A stretch of 64,000 nt of DNA from Streptomyces griseus subsp. griseus (GCF_003610995.1 NZ_CP032543.1:930001-994000); one strand, 5' to 3'; positions 36,603 through 50,260 are shown, counted from the first letter of the stretch. Notes: generated by a model from the letters alone, not told the origin. Translations and numbers: made by a program.

Positions 36603-37811
36603 TCACATCTCCTGGAACCTTCCCGAAACGAGGCTCCAGACCGTGTCGGCAAGCGCTTCCTTGGGTCCGTACGGCACGGAGGTCTCCGTTCCGTCGGAGC
36701 CGAGGACAACGGCCTCGTTCTCCTCGGAGCCGAAGGTCTTGCGCTCCCCCACCTCGTTGACCACGAGCAGATCGCATCCCTTGCGGCGGAGCTTGGCCCG
36801 GCCATTGGCGAGGACGTCGTCGGTCTCGGCGGCGAACCCCACCACGAGCTGACCCGGCCGGGCCCGCTCGGCGGCGACCTCGGCCAGGATGTCGGGGTTG
36901 CGGACCAGGGTGACGGCGGGTGCCTCCTCGCCGTCCTTCTTCTTGATCTTGCCCGTGGCGTACTCGGCGGGCCGGAAGTCGGCCACGGCCGCCGCCATCA
37001 CGACGACGTCCGCGTCGGCGGCCGCCTTCAGGACGGCCTCCCGCAGCTGGACGGCCGTGCCGACCCGTACGACATCGGCCCCGGCCGGGTCGGGCAGCCC
37101 GGTGTTGGCCTCGATGAGGGTGACCCGGGCGCCCCGGGCCACGGCGGTGCGCGCCAGCGCGTACCCCTGTTTGCCGGAGGACCGGTTGCCGAGATAGCGC
37201 ACCGGGTCCAGGGGCTCGCGGGTGCCGCCCGCGCTGATCACCACATGGCGGCCCGCGAGGTCGGGCTCGGTGACCCCACGGGCCAGCACCCGGCGGCAGA
37301 CCTCGAAGATCTCGCCCGGATCGGGCAGCCGGCCCTTGCCGGTGTCGACACCGGTGAGCCGCCCCACGGCGGGCTCGATGACGACGGCGCCCCGGCGGCG
37401 CAGGGTGGCCACGTTCTCCTGGGTGGCCGGGTGCTCCCACATCTCGGTGTGCATGGCGGGGGCGAAGACCACCGGACAGCGGGCGGTCAGGAGCGTGTTG
37501 GTGAGCAGGTCGTCGGCGAGCCCGTGGGCGGCCTTGGCCAGCATGTCGGCGGTGGCCGGGGCGACGACGACGAGGTCGGCGCTCTGCCCGATCCGGACGT
37601 GGGGCACCTCGTGGACATCGTCCCAAACCTGGTCGGAGACGGGGTGGCCGGAGAGCGCGGACCAGGTGGCGGCGCCGACGAAGTGCAGCGAGGCGGCGGT
37701 CGGGACGACCCGTACATCGTGCCCGGACTCGGTCAGCCGGCGCAGCAGCTCGCACGCCTTGTAGGCGGCGATGCCCCCGCTGACCCCCAGGACGACCTTC
37801 GGCTTGTCCAC
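36603..37811 (-). CDS. coaBC: Bifunctional phosphopantothenoylcysteine decarboxylase / phosphopantothenate-cysteine ligase
   Basis: A 402-residue fusion (Dfp) for two consecutive coenzyme A steps. The N-terminal FMN-dependent CoaC domain has VVLGVSGGIAAYKACELLR and PAMHTEMWEHPATQENV. The C-terminal CoaB domain has ISAGGTREPLDPVRYLGNRS and the conserved KIKKKDG loop that binds CTP and phosphopantothenate. GTG at 37811 (DKPKVVLGVSGG) is the family start; 14 earlier in-frame codons are not needed. It lies after rpoZ on the minus strand but is separated from it by a strong terminator. Confidence 0.96.
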   Translation of the reverse strand: MDKPKVVLGVSGGIAAYKACELLRRLTESGHDVRVVPTAASLHFVGAATWSALSGHPVSDQVWDDVHEVPHVRIGQSADLVVVAPATADMLAKAAHGLADDLLTNTLLTARCPVVFAPAMHTEMWEHPATQENVATLRRRGAVVIEPAVGRLTGVDTGKGRLPDPGEIFEVCRRVLARGVTEPDLAGRHVVISAGGTREPLDPVRYLGNRSSGKQGYALARTAVARGARVTLIEANTGLPDPAGADVVRVGTAVQLREAVLKAAADADVVVMAAAVADFRPAEYATGKIKKKDGEEAPAVTLVRNPDILAEVAAERARPGQLVVGFAAETDDVLANGRAKLRRKGCDLLVVNEVGERKTFGSEENEAVVLGSDGTETSVPYGPKEALADTVWSLVSGRFQEM

Positions 37812-37900
37812 TGCGTCTCCCCGCACTCGGCAACGTAAGAACGTAGCTCCCATGCTGCCTCACCGCACGGAGCCCGCCGCCACCCGGCCCCGGACACACC

Positions 37901-37931
37901 TCAGGCCCGGCGGGCGGGCCGCCGGGCCTGA
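37901..37931 (-). terminator. Terminator after rpoZ
   Basis: A perfect 13-bp stem, TCAGGCCCGGCGG at 37901-37913 pairing with 37919-37931, has a 5-nt loop and lies 25 bp beyond the rpoZ stop on the minus strand. Confidence 0.8.
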
Positions 37932-37955
37932 TGGGGGTGCGAGGTGCTGTCCTGC

Positions 37956-38228
37956 TTACTGAGCGGGGCCCTCGATGGGCTCGGAGGTCAGCAGGCCCGC
38001 GTTGATCTCGCGGAGCGCGATCGACAGCGGCTTCTCGTGCACGTGGGTGTCGACGAGCGGACCGACGTACTCAAGGAGACCTTCGCCGAGCTGCGAGTAG
38101 TACGCGTTGATCTGACGCGCGCGCTTGGCGGCGTAGATGACCAGGCTGTACTTCGAGTCGGTGGCCTCGAGGAGCTCATCAATCGGCGGGTTGATGATGC
38201 CCTCGGGCGTGGTGATGGAAGAGGACAC
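37956..38228 (-). CDS. rpoZ: DNA-directed RNA polymerase omega subunit
   Basis: A 90-residue omega subunit, which helps assemble RNA polymerase by folding around the beta' C-terminus. The conserved central segment [20 protein letters not shown] is present. GTG at 38228 with GGAAGG a few bases upstream gives the family length; 10 upstream in-frame codons are not conserved-looking. The tail [17 protein letters not shown] is typical of the actinobacterial form. It is 43 bp from gmk and closes the sihf-gmk-rpoZ set, ended by a perfect hairpin. Confidence 0.96.
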   Translation of the reverse strand: MSSSITTPEGIINPPIDELLEATDSKYSLVIYAAKRARQINAYYSQLGEGLLEYVGPLVDTHVHEKPLSIALREINAGLLTSEPIEGPAQ

Positions 38229-38271
38229 TCTCTGCCTTCCGAAGGGGGTAAAGATCAAAGATCAAAGAGAT

Positions 38272-38865
38272 CTAAGCCTGAAGCATCAACGTTAGCAGCT
38301 CACGGGCCACGTCCTCGACGGAGGTGTTGACGAGCGTCGTATCGAACTCGGCCTCGGCGGCCAGTTCGACCTTGGCCGCGGTCAGCCGGCGCTCGATCAC
38401 CTCGGGCGCCTCGGTGCCCCGGCCGGTGAGCCGGCGCACCAGCTCCTCCCAGCTCGGCGGGGCCAGGAAGACCAGGCGCGCGTCGTCCATGGACTGGCGG
38501 ACCAGCCGGGCGCCCTGGAGGTCGATCTCCAGCAGGACCGGCTCGCCCGCCTCCAGGCGGTCCAGTACGGCGCGGCGCGGTGTGCCGTAGCGGTTGCCCG
38601 CGAACTCGGCCCACTCCAGCAGCTCACCGTTGGCGACGAGCTTGTCGAACTCCTCGTCGTCCACGAAGAAGTAGTGGACACCGTTGCGCTCCCCGGGGCG
38701 GGGCTTGCGGGTCGTCGCCGACACGGAGAGCCAGACCTCGGGGTGCACGGTGCGCATATGAGCGACGACCGTGCTCTTGCCGACCCCTGAGGGGCCGGAG
38801 AGCACGGTCAGCCGCGGACGTACGTCCGGGGGTACGGGGGACGTCCCCCGGGTTGTTGCAGCCAT
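38272..38865 (-). CDS. gmk: Guanylate kinase
   Basis: A 197-residue kinase turning GMP to GDP with ATP. The P-loop is [13 protein letters not shown] near residues 22-34, and the GMP-binding region [20 protein letters not shown] follows. It lies between sihf (50-bp gap) and rpoZ on the minus strand, the same gmk-rpoZ neighbourhood seen in most bacteria, which links nucleotide supply to RNA polymerase. The first 15 or so residues before RPRLTVLSG are a variable lead. ATG at 38865. Confidence 0.97.
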   Translation of the reverse strand: MAATTRGTSPVPPDVRPRLTVLSGPSGVGKSTVVAHMRTVHPEVWLSVSATTRKPRPGERNGVHYFFVDDEEFDKLVANGELLEWAEFAGNRYGTPRRAVLDRLEAGEPVLLEIDLQGARLVRQSMDDARLVFLAPPSWEELVRRLTGRGTEAPEVIERRLTAAKVELAAEAEFDTTLVNTSVEDVARELLTLMLQA

Positions 38866-38915
38866 GGAGCGATTATCCAGGTTCCCAGGGGTGCCTGAGA
38901 ACGCCGGGCGGGACG

Positions 38916-39239
38916 TCAGGCGGCGCTGCCGCCGAACTCACGCTCCAGGGACGCGATCTGGTTGGAGCCGAGCCCCCGGACCCGGCGGCTTTCGGAGATG
39001 CCGAGACGCTCCATGATCTGCTTGGCGCGGACCTTGCCGACGCCGGGCAGGGACTCCAGGAGGGCGGAGACCTTCATCTTCCCGATGACGTCGTTCTCCT
39101 GGCCCTGCTTGATGACCTCGTGGAGGGAGGCGCCGGAGTGCTTGAGTCGATTCTTGACCTCGGCCCGCTCCCGGCGAGCCGCGGCGGCCTTTTCGAGCGC
39201 GGCTGCGCGCTGTTCAGGGGTAAGGGGCGGAAGAGCCAC
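38916..39239 (-). CDS. sihf: Actinobacterial integration host factor
   Basis: A 107-residue nucleoid-associated protein. It has an N-terminal helix ([20 protein letters not shown]), a long basic helix and a helix-two-turns-helix ([20 protein letters not shown]) typical of sIHF/mIHF, not related to HU-type IHF. It binds and bends DNA without strong sequence choice and affects sporulation and secondary metabolism in Streptomyces. GTG at 39239 follows GAGGTGA. The pyr operon terminator lies 150 bp upstream, so sihf must have its own promoter within 39240-39390. Confidence 0.96.
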   Translation of the reverse strand: MALPPLTPEQRAAALEKAAAARRERAEVKNRLKHSGASLHEVIKQGQENDVIGKMKVSALLESLPGVGKVRAKQIMERLGISESRRVRGLGSNQIASLEREFGGSAA

Positions 39240-39387
39240 GCCTACGTCACCTCGGATGTCGATCTGTCGGATACGGACCGGTGGGGAAGCTGGACGCCCT
39301 CCACCAGGTGAGCGACGAACACACTGTGCTCGGCTGCTCTGGACGGAGACTAGCGGCCAAGGCCGCTGTAGTCAGCGAGAACAGACG

Positions 39388-39419
39388 AAAAGTCCTGGTC
39401 AGCCTTGGCCGACCAGGAC
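39388..39419 (-). terminator. Pyrimidine operon terminator with T tract
   Basis: Inverted repeat GTCCTGGTC (39392-39400) and GACCAGGAC (39411-39419), 10-nt loop, followed on the minus strand by TTTT (39391-39388). It lies 65 bp beyond the pyrF stop and is a classical intrinsic terminator, unusual in this GC-rich window. Confidence 0.8.
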
Positions 39420-39483
39420 ATTTGCCGCATAACCACCGGGTTTCCGGTCAGTAACTCGTCAGCAGCCGGTAAACGTGCCAGGG

Positions 39484-40323
39484 TCAACTGCCGGAGACGG
39501 CGCCGCGGACCTCGTCCGCGAACCGTCCGGCCGCTTCGCGCAGCCCTGACGCGTCCGGACCGTGGCGCAGCACGCCCCGGCTCACGCTGGGCACGACGTT
39601 GCCGACCGCGTCGCCGAAGACCGCCGGAAGATCCGCCGGGGTCGCCCCCTGGGCACCGATGCCGGGCGCGAGGAGCGGTCCGTTGATCGCCAGGTTGACC
39701 CCCGCGTCGCCGAGCGTCGCCCCGACCACCGCGCCGACCGAGCCGAGCGGGGCGGCCCCCTCGTTCTCCGCCGCCATGTGGTCCAGCATCAGCTGGGCCA
39801 GGGAGCGGCCGTCGGCGGCGGTGGCGCGCTGGACCTCGGCACCCTCCGGGTTGGAGGTGAGGGCGAGGACGAAGACGCCGGCACCGGAGACGGCGGCCGC
39901 GTCCAGGGCCGGGCGCAGCGAGCCGAACCCGAGGTACGGGGAGACGGTGACCGCGTCGGAGAAGAGCGGGGAGTCCTTGTCCAGGTAGGTCGCCGCGTAG
40001 GCGCCCATGGTGGAGCCGATGTCACCGCGCTTGGCATCCATCAGCACCAGCGCACCGGCGGCCCGCGCTTCCTCGACGGCCTTCTCCAGTACGGCGACGC
40101 CCCGCGAGCCGAACCGCTCGAAGAACGCCGACTGCGGCTTGAGGACGGCGACCCGGTCGGCCAGCGCCTCCACCACGGTCCGGGTGAAGCGCTCAAGGCC
40201 CGCGATGTCGTCGTTCAGCCCCCAGGAGGTGAGCAGGGAGGCGTGCGGATCGATGCCGACGCAGAGCGGCCCGCGGGTGTCCATGGCACGGCGCAGCCGC
40301 GCGCCGAAGGGTTCGGGGGTCAC
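39484..40323 (-). CDS. pyrF: Orotidine 5'-phosphate decarboxylase (type 2)
   Basis: A 279-residue type 2 OMP decarboxylase, the last step to UMP. The catalytic stretch LVLMDAKRGDIGSTMGAYA is intact with the key Lys98; the N-terminal CVGIDPHASLL and LKPQSAFFERFG segments are typical of the long actinobacterial form. GTG at 40323 overlaps the pyrD stop by 4 bp (40320-40323). It is the last gene of the pyr operon, before the T-tract terminator. Confidence 0.97.
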   Translation of the reverse strand: MTPEPFGARLRRAMDTRGPLCVGIDPHASLLTSWGLNDDIAGLERFTRTVVEALADRVAVLKPQSAFFERFGSRGVAVLEKAVEEARAAGALVLMDAKRGDIGSTMGAYAATYLDKDSPLFSDAVTVSPYLGFGSLRPALDAAAVSGAGVFVLALTSNPEGAEVQRATAADGRSLAQLMLDHMAAENEGAAPLGSVGAVVGATLGDAGVNLAINGPLLAPGIGAQGATPADLPAVFGDAVGNVVPSVSRGVLRHGPDASGLREAAGRFADEVRGAVSGS

Positions 40324-41432
40324 AGGGCGGCCTTCTTCCGGGTCTCGGCGCCGACGGCCTCGGCGAGGGTGGCGTAGGGAGACGCGGCGAGCCGGGCGGC
40401 GAGGCCCTTATGGATCGCGCGTGCGTAAAAAGGACCCTCGTAGACGAAGGCGCTGTAACCCTGTACGAGGGTGGCACCGGCCAGGATGCGCTGCCAGGCG
40501 TCCTCGGCGCTCTCGACGCCCCCGACACCCACCAGGGTGATGCGGGTCCCGACACGGGCGTACAGACGGCTCAGGACCGCCAGGGAGCGCTCCTTGAGGG
40601 GTGCGCCGGAAAGGCCACCGGTCTCGCCCACCAGTTCGCGGGCGGACTTCAGGCCGAGTCCGTCGCGGGCGATGGTGGTGTTGGTCGCGATGATCCCGTC
40701 GAGACCCAGCTCCACGGCGAGGTCGGCGACGGCGTCCACGTCCTCGTCCGCGAGGTCCGGCGCGATCTTGACGAGCAGCGGTACGCGCCGGTCGGTGACG
40801 GTGCGGTCGGCCGCCTCGCGGACGGCGGTCAGCAGAGGGCGCAGCGACTCGGTGGCCTGGAGGTTGCGGAGACCCGGGGTGTTGGGCGAGGAGACGTTGA
40901 CGACCAGGTAGTCCGCGTGGGCGGCCAGGGCCTCGGTGGACTTCACGTAGTCGGCGGCGGCCTCGGCCTCCGGGACGACCTTGGTCTTGCCGATGTTGAC
41001 GCCGACCGTGGTGCGGAAGACCGGGTTGCGGGAGGCGAGACGGGCGGCCACGGCGGCGGAGCCCTCGTTGTTGAAGCCCATGCGGTTGATCAGCGCACGG
41101 TCCGGGACGAGGCGGAAGAGCCGCTGCTTCGGGTTGCCGGGCTGCGGTTCACCGGTGACGGTACCGATCTCGATGTGGTCGAAGCCGAGCATCGCCATGC
41201 CGTCGATCGCCACGGCGTTCTTGTCGAAGCCTGCGGCCAGCCCGAAGGGACCAGGCATCCGCAGGCCGAGCGCCTCGGTGCGCAGCTCCTTGTAGCGGGG
41301 CGCGAGAGCGGCGGCGACGAAGGTGCGCAGGACGGGGATGCGGGCGGCGAGGCGGATCCAGCGGAAGGCGGTGTAGTGGGCCTGCTCGGGGTCCATCCGC
41401 TTGAAGACCAGCCGGAAGAAGAACTTGTACAT
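40320..41432 (-). CDS. pyrD: Dihydroorotate dehydrogenase (quinone), class 2
   Basis: A 370-residue FMN enzyme oxidising dihydroorotate to orotate at the membrane with a quinone acceptor. The N-terminal amphipathic lead [20 protein letters not shown] is the membrane-association domain of class 2. The catalytic Ser is in [16 protein letters not shown] and the FMN phosphate site is near [17 protein letters not shown] at 41432. The 57-bp gap to carB contains a strong hairpin, so its expression could be lower than that of carAB. It overlaps pyrF by 4 bp. Confidence 0.97.
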   Translation of the reverse strand: MYKFFFRLVFKRMDPEQAHYTAFRWIRLAARIPVLRTFVAAALAPRYKELRTEALGLRMPGPFGLAAGFDKNAVAIDGMAMLGFDHIEIGTVTGEPQPGNPKQRLFRLVPDRALINRMGFNNEGSAAVAARLASRNPVFRTTVGVNIGKTKVVPEAEAAADYVKSTEALAAHADYLVVNVSSPNTPGLRNLQATESLRPLLTAVREAADRTVTDRRVPLLVKIAPDLADEDVDAVADLAVELGLDGIIATNTTIARDGLGLKSARELVGETGGLSGAPLKERSLAVLSRLYARVGTRITLVGVGGVESAEDAWQRILAGATLVQGYSAFVYEGPFYARAIHKGLAARLAASPYATLAEAVGAETRKKAAL

Positions 41433-41452
41433 GAAGGGGTGTCCTCACAGAG

Positions 41453-41480
41453 AGGGGGACACCGTTTCCGGTGTCCCCCT
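41453..41480 (-). terminator. Hairpin between carB and pyrD
   Basis: A perfect 12-bp stem, AGGGGGACACCG at 41453-41464 pairing with 41469-41480, has a TTTC loop. It fills most of the 57-bp gap between the carB stop and the pyrD start, both on the minus strand. It could attenuate pyrD-pyrF or protect the upstream mRNA; no T tract follows. Confidence 0.55.
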
Positions 41481-41489
41481 GCTGGGCTG

Positions 41490-44790
<3,301 letters not shown>

Positions 44791-44798
<8 letters not shown>

Positions 44799-45930
44799 GC
44801 TGGCCCTCCATCAGAGAGACGAAACGGTCGAACAGGTAGGCGGCGTCGTGCGGGCCGGCGGCCGCCTCGGGGTGGTACTGGACACTGAAGGCGGGCCGGT
44901 CCAGCAGTTGGAGGCCCTCGACCACCTGGTCGTTCAGGCAGACGTGGGAGACCTCGGCGCGGCCGAACTCCGTGTCGGAGATCCGGTCCAGGGGCGCGTC
45001 GACGGCGAAGCCGTGGTTGTGCGCGGTGACCTCGACCTTGCCGGTCGTGCGGTCCTGCACCGGCTGGTTGATCCCACGGTGGCCGTACTTCAGCTTGTAC
45101 GTGCCGAAGCCCAGGGCCCGGCCGAGGATCTGGTTGCCGAAGCAGATCCCGAACAGCGGAGTGGAGCGCTCCAGAACACCCCGCATGAGGGAGACCGGAT
45201 GGTCGGCGGTGGACGGGTCACCAGGGCCGTTGGAGAAGAAGACGCCGTCCGGGCTGACCGCGTACACCTCCTCCAGCGTCGCGGTCGCGGGCAGGACGTG
45301 CACCTCGATGCCCCGCTCCGCCATCCGGTGCGGGGTCATGCCCTTGATGCCGAGGTCGACCGCCGCGACGGTGAACTTCTTCGTCCCGATCGCGGGAACG
45401 ACGTACGTCTCCTTGGTGGCCACCTCGGCGGAGAGATCCGCGCCGGTCATCTCGGGGGCCTGACGCACCTTCGCCAGCAGCGTGCCCTCGTCCTGGAGCG
45501 CGTTGCCGGAGAAGATCCCGACCCGCATCGCACCGCGTTCCCGCAGGTGACGGGTGAGGGCGCGGGTGTCGACACCGCTGATCCCGACGACGCCCTGCGC
45601 CACCAGCTCCTCGTCCAACGACCGCTGCGAGCGCCAGTTGGACGCCTTCCGCGCAGGGTCACGGACGACGTAACCCGACACCCAGATCCGGGCCGACTCC
45701 GGGTCCTCGTCGTTCACACCGGTGTTCCCGATGTGCGGGGCCGTCATCACCACCACCTGACGGTGATACGACGGATCCGTCAGCGTCTCCTGGTAACCGG
45801 TCATCCCGGTCGAGAACACGGCCTCACCGAAGGTCTCCCCCACGGCCCCGTAAGCACGACCGTGAAACGCACGGCCGTCCTCCAGGACAAGGACGGCGGG
45901 AGCCTGGGCCCCCCGGGTGGAGATCGTCAT
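44791..45930 (-). CDS. carA: Carbamoyl-phosphate synthase small subunit
   Basis: A 379-residue glutaminase subunit that passes ammonia to CarB. The class I amidotransferase triad is visible: the nucleophile Cys in [13 protein letters not shown] and His and Glu in [13 protein letters not shown]. The N-terminal CPSase domain has [20 protein letters not shown] at 45930 overlaps the upstream membrane-protein gene by 4 bp (45927-45930); the longer open frame upstream is not coding. The stop overlaps carB. Confidence 0.98.
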
Positions 45931-46508
45931 CGTGCGGTGCCTTCCGTAGTGGTGCTGGTGAGATGGTTGACGGCGTCGACCCAGGCCTGGTGCTCGGCCG
46001 CGTGGTCGGAGCGGAAGCCGGAGTCGATCCGGGTCTCGCCGTGCGCCCAGGTGATGATCAGCAGGCCGCCCTCGGGGAGGACCTTGCCTGCGAGCGCCTT
46101 GTCGAGGCGGGCCTCGCGCAGGGCCTCGGCCCGGATGAAGAAGTCTTCGGCGCCGGGGCGTACGACGTTCAGGCCGCGTGCGGTGAGCGTGAGCTCGGTG
46201 CGGCTGCGGGTGCCGAGGCCGTGGGCGACGATGCGGTCCAGCCACTGCCCGGCGGTGGTGGAGGCGTGGTAGCGCCCGGTGAGCGTCAGGAGCACCTCGT
46301 CGTCGGCGAAGCCCTCGGGGGCGGCCGCGAGCTCGGGCAGGTCGGACTGGAGGGTTCCGCGCCACTTCCAGCCCTGGCGCATCAGCCAGTAGACGAGGCC
46401 GATGAAGACCAGCAGGCCGACCACCCAGGCGATGCGGGCGGACCAGTCCGTCACTTCCGCCGACTTCTGCTCGGCGGCCAGGAGGTACAGGGGGGTCAGT
46501 GTTGTCAC
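45927..46508 (-). CDS. PH-like membrane protein inside the pyr operon (unknown function)
   Basis: A 193-residue protein with one N-terminal transmembrane helix ([18 protein letters not shown], about 26-43). A cytoplasmic domain follows that looks PH-like ([19 protein letters not shown], then [20 protein letters not shown]). It is locked into the operon by 4-bp overlaps with pyrC (46505-46508) and carA (45927-45930), so it is made in fixed ratio with them. Similar genes occupy this slot in other actinobacteria as I recall, which suggests a role tied to pyrimidine synthesis or to placing the enzymes at the membrane. No catalytic motif is seen. Start is GTG 46508. Confidence 0.82.
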   Translation of the reverse strand: MTTLTPLYLLAAEQKSAEVTDWSARIAWVVGLLVFIGLVYWLMRQGWKWRGTLQSDLPELAAAPEGFADDEVLLTLTGRYHASTTAGQWLDRIVAHGLGTRSRTELTLTARGLNVVRPGAEDFFIRAEALREARLDKALAGKVLPEGGLLIITWAHGETRIDSGFRSDHAAEHQAWVDAVNHLTSTTTEGTAR

Positions 46509-47794
46509 GCGAGCTTCCCGTCGACGACCGTGGCACGGCCCCGCAGGAAGGTATGGGTGACGCGGCCCGGCAGCTCACGCCCCTCGTAGGGGGTGTTTCG
46601 GCTGCGGGACGCGAAGCCCGCGGGGTCCACGGCTCCACGGTATGCCGGATCGACCAGCGTGAGGTTGGCGGGCTCACCCGCCGAGACGGGACGGCCGTGT
46701 CCTTCGAGGCGGCCGATGGCCGCGGGGCGGAACGACATGCGGTCGGCGACGCCCGCCCAGTCGATCAGGCCGGTGTCCACCATCGTCTGCTGGACGACGG
46801 AGAGCGCGGTCTCCAGGCCCACCATGCCCATGGCGGCCGCCGCCCACTCGCAGTCCTTGTCCTCGTGCGGGTGCGGGGCGTGGTCGGTGGCGACGCAGTC
46901 GATGGTGCCGTCGGCGAGCGCCTCGCGCAGGGCCATGACGTCGGCCTCGGTGCGCAGCGGCGGGTTCACCTTGTAGACCGGGTTGTAGGAGCGGACCAGC
47001 TCGTCGGTGAGGAGGAGGTGGTGCGGGGTGACCTCCGCCGTGACGTTCCAGCCCTTGGACTTGGCCCAGCGGACGATCTCCACCGAACCGGCGGTGGAGA
47101 GGTGGCAGATGTGGACCCGGGAGCCGACGTGGGCGGCGAGGAGGACATCGCGGGCGATGATCGACTCCTCGGCGACGGCGGGCCAGCCGCCGAGGCCGAG
47201 CTCGGCGGAGACGATGCCCTCGTTCATCTGGGCGCCCTCGGTGAGGCGCGGCTCCTGGGCGTGCTGGGCGACGACGCCGTCGAAGGCCTTCACGTACTCC
47301 AGGGCGCGGCGCATGATCACCGCGTCGTCGACGCACTTGCCGTCGTCGGAGAAGACCTTCACCCCTGCGGCCGAGTCGTGCATCGCGCCGAGCTCGGCGA
47401 GCTGCTTGCCCTCCAGACCGACGGTGACGGCGCCGACGGGCTGGACGTCGCAGTAGCCGGACTCCTTGCCCAGGCGCCACACCTGCTCCACGACTCCGGC
47501 GGTGTCGGCGACGGGGAAGGTGTTGGCCATGGCGTGGACGGCGGTGAAGCCGCCCGCCGCCGCTGCCCGGGTGCCGGTGAGGACGGTCTCGGAGTCCTCG
47601 CGGCCGGGCTCGCGCAGGTGGGTGTGGAGGTCGACGAGGCCGGGCAGCAGGATCTGGCCGGCCGCCTCGACGACGGTGACGCCGTCGGGGGCTTCGATGC
47701 CGGTGCCCACCTCGGCGACGGTCTCGCCGTCGATCAGCACGTCCTGCGGCTCGCCGCCGAGGATCCGCGCACCGCGGATAAGGATCTTGCTCAT
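46505..47794 (-). CDS. pyrC: Dihydroorotase
   Basis: A 429-residue zinc amidohydrolase (type I) closing carbamoyl-aspartate to dihydroorotate. Metal ligands are in [15 protein letters not shown] and [10 protein letters not shown], and the catalytic Asp is in [18 protein letters not shown] at 47794 with only 2 bp after the pyrB stop; the frame upstream lies inside pyrB and is not coding. Type I dihydroorotases often complex with PyrB. It overlaps the next gene by 4 bp. Confidence 0.97.
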   Translation of the reverse strand: MSKILIRGARILGGEPQDVLIDGETVAEVGTGIEAPDGVTVVEAAGQILLPGLVDLHTHLREPGREDSETVLTGTRAAAAGGFTAVHAMANTFPVADTAGVVEQVWRLGKESGYCDVQPVGAVTVGLEGKQLAELGAMHDSAAGVKVFSDDGKCVDDAVIMRRALEYVKAFDGVVAQHAQEPRLTEGAQMNEGIVSAELGLGGWPAVAEESIIARDVLLAAHVGSRVHICHLSTAGSVEIVRWAKSKGWNVTAEVTPHHLLLTDELVRSYNPVYKVNPPLRTEADVMALREALADGTIDCVATDHAPHPHEDKDCEWAAAAMGMVGLETALSVVQQTMVDTGLIDWAGVADRMSFRPAAIGRLEGHGRPVSAGEPANLTLVDPAYRGAVDPAGFASRSRNTPYEGRELPGRVTHTFLRGRATVVDGKLA

Positions 47795-47796
47795 GG

Positions 47797-48798
47797 TTAC
47801 TTGGTCTCCTCGGTACGGGCGGGGTTCTCGGGACGGGCAGGAGCCGACAGGGCGGTGTCGGAGCCGCCGAGCAGCAGATAGAGGACGGCCATCCGGATGG
47901 AGACGCCGTTGGCGACCTGCTCCACGACCGTGCAGCGGTCGGAGTCGGCGACCTCGGCGGTGATCTCCATGCCGCGGACCATCGGTCCTGGGTGCATGAC
48001 GATGGCGTGCTCGGGCATCTTCGCCATGCGCTGGCCGTCCAGGCCGTAGCGGCGGGAGTATTCGCGCTCGGTCGGGAAGTAGGCGGCGTTCATCCGTTCG
48101 CGCTGCACACGCAGCATCATCACCGCGTCGGACTTGGCGAGCACGTCGTCCAGGCTGTAGCTGACGTCGCAGGGCCACTGTTCGACACCGACGGGCACCA
48201 GGGTCGGCGGGGCCACCAGGGTGACGTGTGCGCCCAGGGTGGTGAGCAGGTGGACGTTGGAGCGGGCGACACGGCTGTGCAGGATGTCGCCGACGACGGT
48301 GATCCGGCGGCCGTCGAGGTCCCGGCCGAGTCCGGCGTCGGCGCCGACGAGGCGGCGCCGCATGGTGAAGGCGTCCAGCAGGGCCTGGGTGGGGTGCTCG
48401 TGGGTGCCGTCGCCGGCGTTGACAACGGCCCCGTCGATCCAGCCGGAGGTGGCGAGCCGGTAGGGGGCGCCGGAGGCTCCGTGCCGGATGACGACGGCGT
48501 CGGCGCCCATCGCCTCCAGGGTCAGCGCGGTGTCCTTCAGGGACTCGCCCTTGGAGACGGAGGACCCCTTGGCGGAGAAGTTGATGACATCGGCGGAGAG
48601 CCGCTTGGCGGCGGCCTCGAAGGAGATACGGGTCCGGGTCGAGTCCTCGAAGAAGAGGTTGACGACGGTACGGCCGCGCAGGGTGGGGAGCTTCTTGATC
48701 GGCCGGTCCGCGACCCGGGCCATCTCCTCGGCGGTGTCGAGGATCAGGACGGCGTCGTCGCGGGTGAGGTCGGCGGCCGAGATGAGGTGGCGCTTCAT
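47797..48798 (-). CDS. pyrB: Aspartate carbamoyltransferase catalytic subunit
   Basis: A 333-residue transferase making carbamoyl-aspartate, the committed pyrimidine step. The carbamoyl-phosphate site [16 protein letters not shown] and the loop [13 protein letters not shown] are intact. No regulatory pyrI gene is nearby, so it is the stand-alone or PyrC-associated type. ATG at 48798 follows GGAGAA. The C-terminal 20 or so residues ([21 protein letters not shown]) are a non-conserved tail. Second gene of the pyr operon, 95 bp after pyrR. Confidence 0.97.
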   Translation of the reverse strand: MKRHLISAADLTRDDAVLILDTAEEMARVADRPIKKLPTLRGRTVVNLFFEDSTRTRISFEAAAKRLSADVINFSAKGSSVSKGESLKDTALTLEAMGADAVVIRHGASGAPYRLATSGWIDGAVVNAGDGTHEHPTQALLDAFTMRRRLVGADAGLGRDLDGRRITVVGDILHSRVARSNVHLLTTLGAHVTLVAPPTLVPVGVEQWPCDVSYSLDDVLAKSDAVMMLRVQRERMNAAYFPTEREYSRRYGLDGQRMAKMPEHAIVMHPGPMVRGMEITAEVADSDRCTVVEQVANGVSIRMAVLYLLLGGSDTALSAPARPENPARTEETK

Positions 48799-48855
48799 CT
48801 GGGGTTCTCCGGTGGCTGGAGGAGTGTTGAAGGCATGCGGGCGCGCAGGAGCCAG

Positions 48856-48882
48856 CCGTACGTCCCCCGAAGGGCCGTACGG
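48856..48882 (-). promoter_or_regulatory. Hairpin in the pyrR-pyrB gap
   Basis: CCGTACG (48856-48862) and CGTACGG (48876-48882) form a 7-bp stem, extended inside by CCCC/GGG around GAA. It sits in the 95-bp gap between the pyrR stop and the pyrB start. It could be an attenuator or an mRNA stabiliser; it does not contain a PyrR-loop motif. Confidence 0.4.
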
Positions 48883-48893
48883 GAGGGTTCGGG

Positions 48894-49514
<621 letters not shown>

Positions 49515-49609
49515 CCTTAAAGGACGTCGAAATTACGTCATCCACGTTACCAGGGCTTGCGTAAGGCCTTGGCCCCGCCCCCTGGAGGTGCCGGTCCGGA
49601 CCATTCGGC

Positions 49610-49652
49610 TTGACGCATCCAAGTAACGCTGCGTAACCTCACAGTGAGTTAC
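49610..49652 (+). promoter_or_regulatory. bldD promoter with overlapping BldD-box-like palindrome
   Basis: TTGACG at 49610-49615 and TAACCT at 49634-49639 (18-bp spacer) form a plausible sigma-HrdB promoter. A near-perfect inverted repeat overlaps the -10: GTAACCTCAC, A, GTGAGTTAC (49633-49652), with the CTCAC/GTGAG core perfect at 49638-49648. BldD represses its own gene in S. coelicolor and recognises loosely palindromic TNAC/GTNA sites, so this is the likely operator. Confidence 0.65.
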
Positions 49653-49699
49653 CAGCCACGCGGCGGAGCCGCACACTGTTCCAGCGTCCGGGGAGCCAT

Positions 49700-50200
49700 A
49701 TGTCCAGCGAATACGCAAAACAGCTCGGGGCCAAACTCCGTGCCATCCGCACCCAGCAGGGCCTCTCCCTCCACGGCGTGGAGGAGAAGTCACAGGGCCG
49801 CTGGAAGGCCGTCGTGGTCGGTTCGTACGAGCGCGGCGACCGCGCCGTGACCGTGCAGCGCCTCGCCGAGCTGGCGGATTTCTACGGGGTGCCGGTGCAG
49901 GAGCTGCTGCCCGGTACGACTCCGGGAGGGGCCGCCGAGCCGCCGCCGAAGCTCGTCCTGGACCTGGAGCGCCTCGCCCACGTCCCGCCGGAGAAGGCCG
50001 GTCCGCTCCAGCGGTACGCGGCGACCATCCAGAGCCAGCGCGGTGACTACAACGGCAAGGTGCTCTCGATCCGCCAGGACGACCTGCGCACCCTCGCCGT
50101 GATCTACGACCAGTCGCCTTCCGTGCTCACGGAGCAGCTGATCAGCTGGGGCGTGCTGGACGCGGACGCGCGTCGCGCGGTCTCCCACGACGAGAGCTGA
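49700..50200 (+). CDS. bldD: Master developmental repressor BldD
   Basis: A 166-residue regulator that holds Streptomyces in vegetative growth. The N-terminal XRE-type HTH covers about 8-70 (LGAKLRAIRTQQGLSLHGVE, then VGSYERGDRAVTVQRLAEL). The C-terminal domain carries the cyclic-di-GMP signature RGD at 114-116, eight residues, then RQDD at 125-128, which is exactly the known R114/D116/R125/D128 set. It binds tetrameric c-di-GMP, dimerises and represses sporulation genes. It is divergent from the pyr operon and ends in a strong hairpin. Confidence 0.98.
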   Translation: MSSEYAKQLGAKLRAIRTQQGLSLHGVEEKSQGRWKAVVVGSYERGDRAVTVQRLAELADFYGVPVQELLPGTTPGGAAEPPPKLVLDLERLAHVPPEKAGPLQRYAATIQSQRGDYNGKVLSIRQDDLRTLAVIYDQSPSVLTEQLISWGVLDADARRAVSHDES

Positions 50201-50260
50201 GACCGGGACCGGGAGATCAGGGTCCGCCGCCCGCTGCGGGCCCGTCAGCAGAAACGTGCC

